From Pseudomonadota bacterium (GTDB lineage Bacteria > Pseudomonadota > Alphaproteobacteria > Rhizobiales > Kaistiaceae), in NCBI GenBank assembly GCA_023433185.1, contig JAEZEN010000085.1:1-15560 (forward strand): a stretch of 15,560 nt of DNA. The letters are read 5' to 3'. The notes under the pieces are model-generated. The model worked only from the letters and a program-made list of their open reading frames with translations, did no database searches and was not told the DNA's origin. The position numbers were made by a program, and so were the translations under genes. Positions 1-6,915 of this stretch are shown piece by piece; within the stretch, counting starts at the first letter, position 1; every line of letters starts with the position of its first letter.

Positions 1-45
1 GTCCGCGCCACCCCTCTCCGCATCAGGACCACGTGGGCGCGATGA
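1..45 (+). other. Possible C-terminal tail of an upstream gene (partial)
   Basis: A reading frame open from the left edge (frame starting at base 1) ends in TGA at 43-45. That stop overlaps the ATG at 42 of the sugar ABC ATPase as ATGA, the classic layout of translationally coupled genes. Only 14 codons are visible and the other two forward frames are also open here, so this is weak evidence. In RbsA/RbsC-type operons a binding protein or another pathway gene usually sits nearby, which would fit. The identity cannot be judged from this fragment. Confidence 0.2.
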
Positions 46-1565
46 GCGAGCCGCTGCTGCGCATGACCGGCATCACCAAGAGCTTCCCGGGCGTCATGGC
101 GCTGGGAGGTGTGGTGCTCGCCGTCGCACCGGCTGAGATCCATGCCCTGCTCGGCGAGAACGGCGCCGGGAAATCGACCCTCCTCAAGATCCTCGCGGGC
201 GCCCAGGCCCCCGATTCCGGCACGATCACTTTCGCCGGCGAGACCGTGACCTTCGCGTCGCCACATGCCGCACAGCTGAAAGGCATCGTGACGATCTACC
301 AGGAATTCACCCTCGCCCCGAACATGACGATCTGCGAGAACGTCTTCATCGGCCGCGAGCCCGGCTCGAAGCTCTTCGTGAGCTGGAGGCGGATGGCCGA
401 GGAGACCCGCGCCCTCACGCGGCGCCTCGGCCTCGACGCGGACCCGATGACGCTCGTCCGCGAGCTCTCGGTCGCCGAGCAGCAACTCGTCGAGATTGCC
501 CGCGCGCTGTCGATGAAATCGCGCCTGATCGTCATGGACGAGCCGACCTCGGCGCTCTCCCAGTCGGAGGTCGGGAAGCTGTTCCGCATCATCCGCGATC
601 TCAAGGCCGAGGGGATCAGCGTCATCTTCGTGACCCACCGGCTCGAGGAAGTGATCGAGATCTGCGACGGCTACACGGTGCTGCGCGACGGCAACTATGT
701 CGGCAGCGGCCGGGTCGCGGACACCGATATCGACGGCATCATCCGCATGATGGTCGGCCGCGAGGTCAATGCGCTCTTCCACCACCGCGAGGATTCGACG
801 GCCGGCGAGGTGGCGCTGTCCGTCGAGGGCATCTCGCGCCGCGGCTCGAGCAAGGATCCGAGCGCCACCGTGCTCGCCGATGTCTCGTTCTCCGTCCGCC
901 GCGGCGAGATCCTCGGCATCGCCGGCCTGGTCGGCGCCGGGCGGACTGAGGTGGCACGCGCGATCTTCGGCGCCGATCCCTTCGATTCCGGTCGCGTCCT
1001 CATCGACGGCCGGCCGGTGCGGATCACCTCGCCGCAGGCGGCGATCCGCAACGGCATCGGCCTCGTCCCGGAGGACCGCAAGCAGCAGGCGCTGTTCCTC
1101 GCCCTCGCGATCCGCATGAACATGTCGATGGCCGCCCTCGACCGCATCTCGCGGTGGGGCATCTTCGTCAACGAGCGCGCCGAGAGCGCCCTCGTCGAGA
1201 AGTACCGGCAGGTCCTGTCGATACGCATGTCGGGGCCCGAGCAGATCGTCGCCAACCTCTCCGGCGGCAACCAGCAGAAGGTGGTTCTCGCCCGCTGGCT
1301 GGCGCTCCAGCCCAAGGTGCTGATCGTCGACGAGCCGACCCGCGGGATCGACATCGGCGCCAAGGTCGATGTCCACAACCTGCTCTTCGAGATGGCCCGC
1401 TCCGGCATCGCCGTGATCGCGATCTCGTCGGAACTGCCCGAAGTGCTCGCGGTGAGCGACCGGATCGTCACCATGCGCGAGGGCCGGGTGACGGGGGAGG
1501 TCGCGCGATCCGAGGCGACCCAGGAGAAACTGATGGCCATGATGACGCTGGCCAAGGCGGCGTGA
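42..1565 (+). CDS. Sugar ABC transporter ATP-binding protein, RbsA/MglA/XylG type
   Basis: Cytoplasmic ATPase of a carbohydrate importer (CUT2 class), with two fused nucleotide-binding domains. From the ATG at 42 it is 507 aa, normal for the family. Domain 1 has Walker A GENGAGKST (38-46), an unusual signature LSVAEQQ (142-148) and Walker B ending in MDE (165-167). Domain 2 has the degenerate P-loop GLVGAGRT (295-302) that lacks the lysine, signature LSGGNQQ (406-412) and Walker B with DEPTRGID (430-437). A degenerate second site and an altered first signature are typical of this family. A GTG at 33, four bases after AGGA, is an alternative start. The permease follows after 16 bases, so the two form one transporter. 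The sugar cannot be read from the ATPase, although the downstream kinase suggests a sugar acid or pentose. Confidence 0.95.
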   Translation: MSEPLLRMTGITKSFPGVMALGGVVLAVAPAEIHALLGENGAGKSTLLKILAGAQAPDSGTITFAGETVTFASPHAAQLKGIVTIYQEFTLAPNMTICENVFIGREPGSKLFVSWRRMAEETRALTRRLGLDADPMTLVRELSVAEQQLVEIARALSMKSRLIVMDEPTSALSQSEVGKLFRIIRDLKAEGISVIFVTHRLEEVIEICDGYTVLRDGNYVGSGRVADTDIDGIIRMMVGREVNALFHHREDSTAGEVALSVEGISRRGSSKDPSATVLADVSFSVRRGEILGIAGLVGAGRTEVARAIFGADPFDSGRVLIDGRPVRITSPQAAIRNGIGLVPEDRKQQALFLALAIRMNMSMAALDRISRWGIFVNERAESALVEKYRQVLSIRMSGPEQIVANLSGGNQQKVVLARWLALQPKVLIVDEPTRGIDIGAKVDVHNLLFEMARSGIAVIAISSELPEVLAVSDRIVTMREGRVTGEVARSEATQEKLMAMMTLAKAA

Positions 1566-1581
1566 GGGGGCGAGCAAGAGA

Positions 1582-2607
1582 ATGACCGACCATGGTGCAG
1601 CCGGCGGCCGGAGCAATGTCGACGCCTTCGCGCTTTTCGCGCGCTTCGCGCCCCTGATCTTCCTCGTCGTCCTGATGGCGGTGTTCTGGGCGCTCAACCC
1701 GCGCTTCGTCCTGCCCCTCAACCTCTTCAACATCATGCTGCAGGTGTCGATCTACGGCCTGCTGGCGATCGGCATGACGTTCGTCATCCTCACCGCCGGC
1801 ATCGACCTCTCGATCGGCTCTCTGCTCGCCATGTGCGGCCTCGTCGCCGCCGCGGTCTCCAAGGGCGGACTGTCCAACCGCTTCGCCGTCGGCGACGGCG
1901 CGGAGGCGATCAGCAATCCCTGGTACCTCGCCGCCCTCGCCGCGATCGCCGTCGGCATCGTTGCCGGCTTCATCCAGGGGTCGGCGATCACGCGGCTCCG
2001 GGTGCCGCCCTTCGTCGTCACTCTCGGCGGCATGTCGGTGTTCCGCGGCGCCGCCCTCCTCTTCGCCGGCGGCGGCCCGATCAGCGGCTTCGATTCCGAC
2101 TATGTCTGGTGGGGCCAGGCCCGGATCGGCGGCCAGGTTCCCGTGCCGGTGATCATCTTCCTCGCCCTCGCCATCGTCGCCCATATCGTGCTCCGCTACA
2201 CCCGCTACGGGCGCCAGGTCTATGCGGTGGGCGGCAATCCCGAGGCGGCGCGCCTCTCCGGCCTCAACGTCCGGGCGATCACCACCAGCGTCTACGTCAT
2301 CATGGGCTTCTTCTGCGGCCTCGGGGCTTTCGTGCTGTCGGCGCGCCTCAACTCGGCCGAGGCGATCGCCGGCATGGGCTACGAGCTGACCGTCATCGCC
2401 TCCGTCGTCATCGGCGGGACCAGCCTCTTCGGCGGCACCGGCAGCATCTTCGGCACCGTCGTCGGCACGATCCTCATCGGGGTTCTGCTCAACGGCCTCC
2501 AGCTCAACAACGTTTCCTCCTACATCCAGCAGATCATCATCGGCCTGATCATCGTGCTGGCGGTCGCCTTCGACACCTTCGCCAAGTCGCGCCGGCGGGT
2601 CGGCTAG
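1582..2607 (+). CDS. Sugar ABC transporter permease, RbsC type
   Basis: Inner-membrane permease of the importer energised by the preceding ATPase; 341 aa, the usual length. It is strongly hydrophobic with about eight to ten membrane segments. The first follows a short charged N-terminus (FAPLIFLVVLMAVFWAL), and the C-terminal helix (IIIGLIIVLAVAFD) ends in a basic tail KSRRRVG. The family loop that contacts the ATPase is visible as GRQVYAVGGNPEAARLSGL, about residues 211-229. A second conserved block, GYELTVIASVVIGGTSLFGG, lies near residue 267. The gene starts 16 bases after the ATPase stop, so co-transcription is very likely. No substrate-binding protein occurs in the window. RbsC-family permeases serve ribose, xylose, galactose, AI-2 and others, so the substrate is left open. 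Confidence 0.95.
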   Translation: MTDHGAAGGRSNVDAFALFARFAPLIFLVVLMAVFWALNPRFVLPLNLFNIMLQVSIYGLLAIGMTFVILTAGIDLSIGSLLAMCGLVAAAVSKGGLSNRFAVGDGAEAISNPWYLAALAAIAVGIVAGFIQGSAITRLRVPPFVVTLGGMSVFRGAALLFAGGGPISGFDSDYVWWGQARIGGQVPVPVIIFLALAIVAHIVLRYTRYGRQVYAVGGNPEAARLSGLNVRAITTSVYVIMGFFCGLGAFVLSARLNSAEAIAGMGYELTVIASVVIGGTSLFGGTGSIFGTVVGTILIGVLLNGLQLNNVSSYIQQIIIGLIIVLAVAFDTFAKSRRRVG

Positions 2608-2609
2608 CA

Positions 2610-2638
2610 TTGTACGGATGAGGTCCGTGCGCTATCTG
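2610..2638 (+). promoter_or_regulatory. Possible promoter and operator of the toxin-antitoxin pair
   Basis: Upstream of the antitoxin gene is a TTGTAC box (2610-2615), then exactly 17 bases, then TATCTG (2633-2638). Each matches half of the sigma70-type consensus. Between the boxes lies an inverted repeat, ACGGA-TGAGG-TCCGT (2614-2628), which extends by a T-G wobble and a G-C pair to 2612-2630. Ribbon-helix-helix antitoxins normally repress their own promoter, so an operator here would make sense. The boxes are weak, and the repeat starts only five bases after the permease stop, so it could instead be a small terminator stem. Confidence 0.3.
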
Positions 2639-2667
2639 AAGGGCTCCGAGCGATTGGAGAGACGACG

Positions 2668-2946
2668 ATGGCGGCACGTACCGAGCCCCGGGACGACCGG
2701 ATCGAGATCAGGACCACCCGGGAGGAGAAGCGCCTGCTGACGGCGGCCGCCGAGCATGAGCGGCTCGACCTGACCAGTTTCATCATGCGGACAGTGCTGC
2801 CCGCGGCCCGGCAGGTGGTGGAGAAGGCGGACCGAATCGTGCTCTCCGAGCGCGACACGAAGCGCGTCCTCGACCTGCTCGAGAACCCGCCGCCGCCGAC
2901 GGATGCGCTGATGGATGCGGCGCGACGCTGGCTCAAGCGGCAATAG
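2668..2946 (+). CDS. DUF1778 ribbon-helix-helix antitoxin, TacA type
   Basis: Antitoxin of a type II toxin-antitoxin pair whose partner is the GNAT toxin directly after it. The 92-aa protein has the DUF1778 layout. An N-terminal ribbon-helix-helix (RIEIRTTREEKRLLTAAAEH, about 11-30, then LDLTSFIMRTVLPAAR) provides dimerisation and DNA binding. A C-terminal tail carries the family-type segment VLSERDTKRVLDLLENPPPP, which in characterised relatives wraps the toxin and blocks acetyl-CoA use. GGAG at 2656-2659 lies eight bases before the ATG and supports the start. The stop TAG abuts the toxin ATG with no spacer (TAGATG), so translation is probably coupled. Autorepression is expected from the family, and an inverted repeat lies upstream. 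The pair sits between sugar-transport and sugar-kinase genes. Confidence 0.88.
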   Translation: MAARTEPRDDRIEIRTTREEKRLLTAAAEHERLDLTSFIMRTVLPAARQVVEKADRIVLSERDTKRVLDLLENPPPPTDALMDAARRWLKRQ

Positions 2947-3465
2947 ATGACGGCGTGGATCGAACAGCCGATCAGCCGCGATCATGATCGCGCCGGCTTC
3001 GATTGTGGCGTGCCGGCACTGAACATCTACCTCAGCCGCTATGCGCGCCAGAACCACGAAGGCGGTGGAGCGAGGACGTTCGTTGCCGTCTCTCCGGATG
3101 AGCCATCGCGGGTGCTGGGTTACTATACGATCAGCCCGAGTGACATCGCCTTCGCGGCCGTGCCCCACAGGATCGTTCGTCACTTGGGTCAGTATGACGT
3201 TCCGGTCTACCGGCTGGGGCGCATCGCCGTGAGCCTACCGCAGCAAGGTGGCGGCATCGGTACCGACCTTCTGTTCGCCGCCGGCACGCGGGCAATCGCC
3301 GTGGCCCGGCAGGTCGGCGGCATCGCGCTGGCGATCGACGCCAAGGACGAAGCGGCGGCACGATGGTACGAACGCTTCGGCGCGCTGCGTCTCCTGGATG
3401 ACCCCAGCAAGCTTGTTCTGCCGCTCGACATCATCGAAGCCAGCATCCGGAAGGCCCGGGTATAG
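2947..3465 (+). CDS. GNAT-family N-acetyltransferase toxin, TacT type
   Basis: Probable toxin of the pair. Characterised relatives (TacT, AtaT, ItaT) acetylate the amino group of aminoacyl-tRNAs and stop translation. The 172-aa length fits the family. Visible marks are the N-terminal FDCGVPALNIYL (18-29) with a following GARTFVAV (41-48), beta strands around VLGYYTISP (57-64), the acetyl-CoA motif LGRIAV...QGGGIG (90-105), and RWYERFGA (139-146). Y141 is in the position of the catalytic tyrosine in TacT. The acetyl-CoA loop has glycine where relatives usually have R, K or Q (QGxGxG), which may alter binding but keeps the Q-x-x-G-x-G pattern. The start directly abuts the antitoxin stop. The tRNA target cannot be inferred. 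The kinase gene begins 30 bases downstream. Confidence 0.9.
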   Translation: MTAWIEQPISRDHDRAGFDCGVPALNIYLSRYARQNHEGGGARTFVAVSPDEPSRVLGYYTISPSDIAFAAVPHRIVRHLGQYDVPVYRLGRIAVSLPQQGGGIGTDLLFAAGTRAIAVARQVGGIALAIDAKDEAAARWYERFGALRLLDDPSKLVLPLDIIEASIRKARV

Positions 3466-3495
3466 GCTCCGCCAACGCAAAGACCGGATTGGACC

Positions 3496-4419
3496 ATGCC
3501 CGACATCATCTGTATCGGCGAGCCGCTTTTCGAGCTCAACCAGCCCCGCGGCGAGGACATCTTCCGGCAGGGCCACGGCGGCGACACCTCGAATTGCGCC
3601 ATCGCCGCGGCCCGCCAGGGCGCCTCGGTGGCCTATGTCACCGCCGTCGGCGCCGATCAGTTCGGCGATTCCTTCCTCGATCTCTGGCGGCGCGAGGGCG
3701 TCGACACGAGCGCGGTCAAACGGAGCCCGGTCGCCCATACCGGCCTCTACTTCATCACCCACGGCGACGACGGCCATGTCTTCTCCTACATGCGCGCCGG
3801 GTCGGCGGCGAGCCGCGTGACCCCGGACGACATGCCGGAGGCGATGATAAGGGGCGCGCGGGCGATCCATGCGTCGGGCATCAGCCAGGCGATCTCCTCG
3901 AGCGCCGCCGACGCCGTCTTCACGGCAATGCGGATGGCCCGGGCGGCCGGGGTGCTGGTCTCCTACGACACCAATCTCCGCCTCCGCCTCTGGCCGCTCG
4001 ACCGGGCACGGGCGGTGATCCATGCGGCCGTGTCGCTCGCCGACATCGTCCGCCCCGGCCTCGACGATGCCATGCACCTCACCGGCTTCACCGATCCGCA
4101 CGAGATCGTCGGCTTCTACCTCGCCATGGGGGCGAAGGTCGTCGCCCTGACCCTCGGGGCCGACGGCGCCCTGGTCGCGACCCGCGAGAGGCGGGAGCGC
4201 CTGCCCCCGATCCCGGTCAAGCTGGTCGACGCGACCGGCGCCGGCGACATGTTCGACGGCGCCTTCCTTGCCGAATATCTCCGCACCGGCGACCCCTTCG
4301 CCGCTGGGCGCTATGCCAACGTCGCGGCGGCGCTATCGACCGAGGGCTACGGCGCGGTCGCGCCGATGCCGCGGCGGGAGGCGGTCGAGGCGGCAATTCG
4401 CGCCGGTCGCGGTGGCTGA
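3496..4419 (+). CDS. PfkB-family sugar kinase, probable 2-dehydro-3-deoxygluconokinase
   Basis: Cytoplasmic ribokinase-fold kinase of 307 aa, normal length. It carries the substrate-side GGDTSN motif (28-33), VGADQFGDSF (51-60), the YMRAGSAAS stretch (98-106) and YDTNLRLRLW (157-166). The last two resemble 2-keto-3-deoxygluconate kinases more than ribokinases. The C-terminal PfkB signature is DATGAGDMFDGAF (245-257), with D251 as catalytic base. If the assignment is right it phosphorylates KDG to KDPG for the Entner-Doudoroff pathway. Alternatives are fructokinase or another sugar-acid kinase. It lies on the same strand as the ABC transporter genes but is separated from them by the toxin-antitoxin pair. 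Only a weak GGA lies upstream of the ATG. It ends four bases from the convergent GST gene, with no room for an intergenic terminator. Confidence 0.88.
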   Translation: MPDIICIGEPLFELNQPRGEDIFRQGHGGDTSNCAIAAARQGASVAYVTAVGADQFGDSFLDLWRREGVDTSAVKRSPVAHTGLYFITHGDDGHVFSYMRAGSAASRVTPDDMPEAMIRGARAIHASGISQAISSSAADAVFTAMRMARAAGVLVSYDTNLRLRLWPLDRARAVIHAAVSLADIVRPGLDDAMHLTGFTDPHEIVGFYLAMGAKVVALTLGADGALVATRERRERLPPIPVKLVDATGAGDMFDGAFLAEYLRTGDPFAAGRYANVAAALSTEGYGAVAPMPRREAVEAAIRAGRGG

Positions 4420-4423
4420 CGGC

Positions 4424-5092
4424 TCAGCCCGGCAACGGTTCCTGCGGCGGGTCCTTCCGCGCCTGACCCTCCCACGCGCGGAAATCCGGGTCGGACACCA
4501 CCGCGTCCATGTAGGCGCGGCTCACCGGATCGACGGCGACGCCATAGGTCCGGAAGCGCGTGACGATGGGGGCGTACATGCCGTCGGCGATGGTGAAGTG
4601 GCCGAACAGCCACGGCCCGCCATTCGCCGCCCCCCATCGCTCGCGGGCCTCGCGCCACAGTGCGGTGACGCGGGCGATGTCGGCGCGGGCCTCGGGGTCG
4701 TCGATGTTCTTGGGTTTGACCTCGAGCAGCGCCATCGGCAGGTGCTCGCGGAGCGGCCGGAACCCGGAATGCATCTCCGCAGCGATCGAGCGGGCGAAGG
4801 CGCGGGCCACCGGATCGTCCGGCCAAAGGCGCTTCTCCGGGAACAGTTCGGCCAGGTACTCGCCGATCGCCAGCGAGTCCCAGATCTTGACGTCCTGCCC
4901 GTCGCGACGGTGGACCAGCATCGGCACCTTGCCCGAGGGCGAGACCTCGGTGAGCCGCTGCTTGTGCTCCGGCAGGCGGTAGCGGATCAGCGTCTCCTCG
5001 AAGGCGGCGCCGGTCTTCCGGAGCGGCAGCCAGGCACGGAGCGACCACGACGAGACTTCGCGGTAGCCGATGTAGATGTGGAGGTCGGTCAT
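4424..5092 (-). CDS. Glutathione S-transferase family protein
   Basis: Soluble enzyme of 222 aa with the two-domain GST layout. The N-terminal thioredoxin-like domain holds IGYREVSSWSLRAWL (8-22), where a serine probably activates glutathione. It also has PSGKVPMLV with the cis-proline, and WDSLAIGEYLAELFP, the D/E-S-x-A-I glutathione-binding motif. The helical C-terminal domain begins near DDPVARAFARSIAAEM and includes FGHFTIADGMYAPIV, a typical alpha-6 N-cap. The start is the ATG at 5092, five bases after the apt stop, so it is probably the last gene of the mtnP-to-GST run. The upstream SD is poor, suggesting coupling to apt. Closest to maleylacetoacetate isomerase/zeta-like or uncharacterised bacterial GSTs. 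The substrate is unknown and a link to purine salvage is not evident. Confidence 0.92.
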   Translation of the reverse strand: MTDLHIYIGYREVSSWSLRAWLPLRKTGAAFEETLIRYRLPEHKQRLTEVSPSGKVPMLVHRRDGQDVKIWDSLAIGEYLAELFPEKRLWPDDPVARAFARSIAAEMHSGFRPLREHLPMALLEVKPKNIDDPEARADIARVTALWREARERWGAANGGPWLFGHFTIADGMYAPIVTRFRTYGVAVDPVSRAYMDAVVSDPDFRAWEGQARKDPPQEPLPG

Positions 5093-5097
5093 CGGGC

Positions 5098-5640
5098 TCA
5101 ATGTCCTTCGAAGCTGACGAGGGTATGGACGGAGACGTCCTTGGCCGCGAGGCGGGCGGCGCCGCCCAGTTCGGGCAGGTCGATGACGAAGGCGGCGGCG
5201 ACGATCTCGCCGCCCGAGCGGCGGATCAGCTCGATGGCCGCGTCGGCGGTGCCGCCGGTCGCGATGAGGTCGTCGACCAGGAGGACGCGCGCGCCGGCGT
5301 GGATCGCGTCGGCATGGATCTCGATCGTGTCGACGCCGTATTCGAGGCTGTAGTCCTGGCCGATCGTCTTCCAGGGCAGCTTGCCCTTCTTGCGGATCGG
5401 AACGAAACCGCGGCCGAGTTCGTGCGCCACGGCACCGCCGAGGATGAATCCGCGCGCCTCGATACCGGCGACGTAGTCGATGCCCGCGGTGAGAAACGGC
5501 AGCACCAGGCCGTCGACCGCGGCCCGCAGGCCCGCCGGGTCGGCGATGAGGGTGGTGATGTCGCGGAACTGGATCCCGGGCTTCGGATAGTCCGGAATCG
5601 TGCGGATCAGATCCCGCAGGTCGGTGCTGTCGGCAGCCAT
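5098..5640 (-). CDS. apt: Adenine phosphoribosyltransferase
   Basis: Converts adenine and PRPP to AMP and pyrophosphate in the cytoplasm (purine salvage). The 180-aa length matches the family. Motifs visible are [17 protein letters not shown] (15-31), GIEARGF (59-65), the flexible loop RKKGKLP (83-89), SLEYG (98-102) and the PRPP-binding [12 protein letters not shown] (120-131). The ATG at 5640 was chosen because GGGGAG lies just upstream. An in-frame ATG further up would add an unrelated arginine- and alanine-rich leader. It lies 74 bases after the AI-2E gene stop and five bases before the GST start. With mtnP two genes upstream it forms a pair that recovers the adenine released from methylthioadenosine. 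Confidence 0.97.
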   Translation of the reverse strand: MAADSTDLRDLIRTIPDYPKPGIQFRDITTLIADPAGLRAAVDGLVLPFLTAGIDYVAGIEARGFILGGAVAHELGRGFVPIRKKGKLPWKTIGQDYSLEYGVDTIEIHADAIHAGARVLLVDDLIATGGTADAAIELIRRSGGEIVAAAFVIDLPELGGAARLAAKDVSVHTLVSFEGH

Positions 5641-5714
5641 CGGCTCTCCCCTCGCCGGACGGAGGGTCGCGGCGGTGAAGCGTGTAGCAAGCCCCGGCGC
5701 CGCCGCCAACCGCC

Positions 5715-6827
5715 TCACGCCGCCGCGCGGCGGGCGCGCTTCCGCGGGGCCGACGGTGGCTTGGCCGGAGCCGGACTGTCGTCGCCGGGCAGGCGCTCGG
5801 CGAGGAAGATGGCGATGAAGCGCGTCGCCGGAAAGGCATCGCAGATGATCGCGACCATCGACGTCACCGGAATCGCCAGGATCGCGCCGGGCAGGCCCCA
5901 GAGCGCGGTCCAGAACGACAGCGAGACGATGATGACGAAGGGGCTGAGATTGAGCTGGCGCGAGAAGAGCTTCGGTTCGAGCGCGTTGTCGGAGAGGAGC
6001 TGGGCGGCGAGCAGCAGGCCGGTCAGGACGAGCGTCGCCGTGAGCGAGCCGAACTGGGCGAGCGAAAGCAGGATGGGAAACAGCACCGCCACCGTGCCGA
6101 CGAAGGGAATGTAGTTGAAGAGCGCGATCATCACCGCAAAGAACAGCGCGAAATCGAGGCCCATGGCGAGCATGATGACGTAGGAGACCGCGCCGAGGAT
6201 GGCGTTGACCAGCGTCTTCACCGCGAGATAGTCGCCGATCCGCTGGTTGATCTGTCCAAGCAGCCCGCTGATCCGCGCCGCCTGATCCCTGGGGAAGGCC
6301 ACGGCGAGCTTCCGCGCGATGCTGCCCTGCTCGGCGATGAGGAAGATGGCGTAGACCACGACGAGGAATATGCCGCTGCCGAGGCTCGTGACCGAGCCGA
6401 GCAGCCCGAGCACCACGTCCTTGAGGTCGATCTCCGGAAACACGGTGTCGCGCACCTGGTCCCAGGTGGGCAACGCCGCCATGCCGAGCAGGTCGGCGAC
6501 GTTCTGGGCGAAGCCAGCGAGGTTCTCGCGGTATTGCGGCGCTGCCGCCATCAGCTGGTCGACCGTCGTCGAGATGACGGCGCCGAACCCGACCAGGCAG
6601 AGGATGAAAGCAGCCAGCACGAGCAGCCGCCGCACCATCGACGGCAGCAGCCCGAGGAGCGGCAGCCGGCCCATGGCGTCGGCGGCCTGGCTGAGCACGT
6701 AGACCGAGATGATCGCGGTGAAGATCGGCAGGATGAGCCCCTGCCCGACGATCAGCACCCAGACCACCAGGAAGGCGAGGATCGCCGCGAGCACGAAGGT
6801 AGCGAAGCGGGCCTGGTCGGCGTTCAT
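5715..6827 (-). CDS. AI-2E (PerM/TqsA) family membrane transporter
   Basis: Integral inner-membrane protein of 370 aa with about seven or eight hydrophobic segments, the PF01594 layout. The N-terminal pair is at about residues 8-48 and a third helix at about 67-88. A soluble stretch follows, including [20 protein letters not shown], and then the C-terminal helices. Family marks are [24 protein letters not shown] and [10 protein letters not shown]. The tail is basic and proline-rich ([14 protein letters not shown]). The ATG at 6827 was chosen over a GTG two codons earlier, since the sequence upstream has no family character. The family name comes from E. coli TqsA, which exports AI-2. Other members move sodium or protons, so the substrate here is unknown. 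It sits between mtnP and apt, 88 and 74 bases from each. Confidence 0.92.
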   Translation of the reverse strand: MNADQARFATFVLAAILAFLVVWVLIVGQGLILPIFTAIISVYVLSQAADAMGRLPLLGLLPSMVRRLLVLAAFILCLVGFGAVISTTVDQLMAAAPQYRENLAGFAQNVADLLGMAALPTWDQVRDTVFPEIDLKDVVLGLLGSVTSLGSGIFLVVVYAIFLIAEQGSIARKLAVAFPRDQAARISGLLGQINQRIGDYLAVKTLVNAILGAVSYVIMLAMGLDFALFFAVMIALFNYIPFVGTVAVLFPILLSLAQFGSLTATLVLTGLLLAAQLLSDNALEPKLFSRQLNLSPFVIIVSLSFWTALWGLPGAILAIPVTSMVAIICDAFPATRFIAIFLAERLPGDDSPAPAKPPSAPRKRARRAAA

Positions 6828-6915
6828 CGCCACCCGCCCCAAGCGCGTTCGCCCGTCCGGACGTTCCCGTTCATCTGTAAAGCCCCAGCCGCCGTACCCG
6901 CGTGCCGCGACGACA

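Noticed and set aside
1468..2610. 380-codon open frame on the minus strand, opposite the RbsC-type permease
   Set aside because: The D/E/G/A-rich product is the antisense image of a hydrophobic membrane protein. It has no motif and overlaps two well-supported genes.
6854..6863. Ten-base palindrome CGTCCGGACG upstream of the AI-2E gene
   Set aside because: Short palindromes of this kind are frequent by chance at this GC content, and no promoter element is placed around it.
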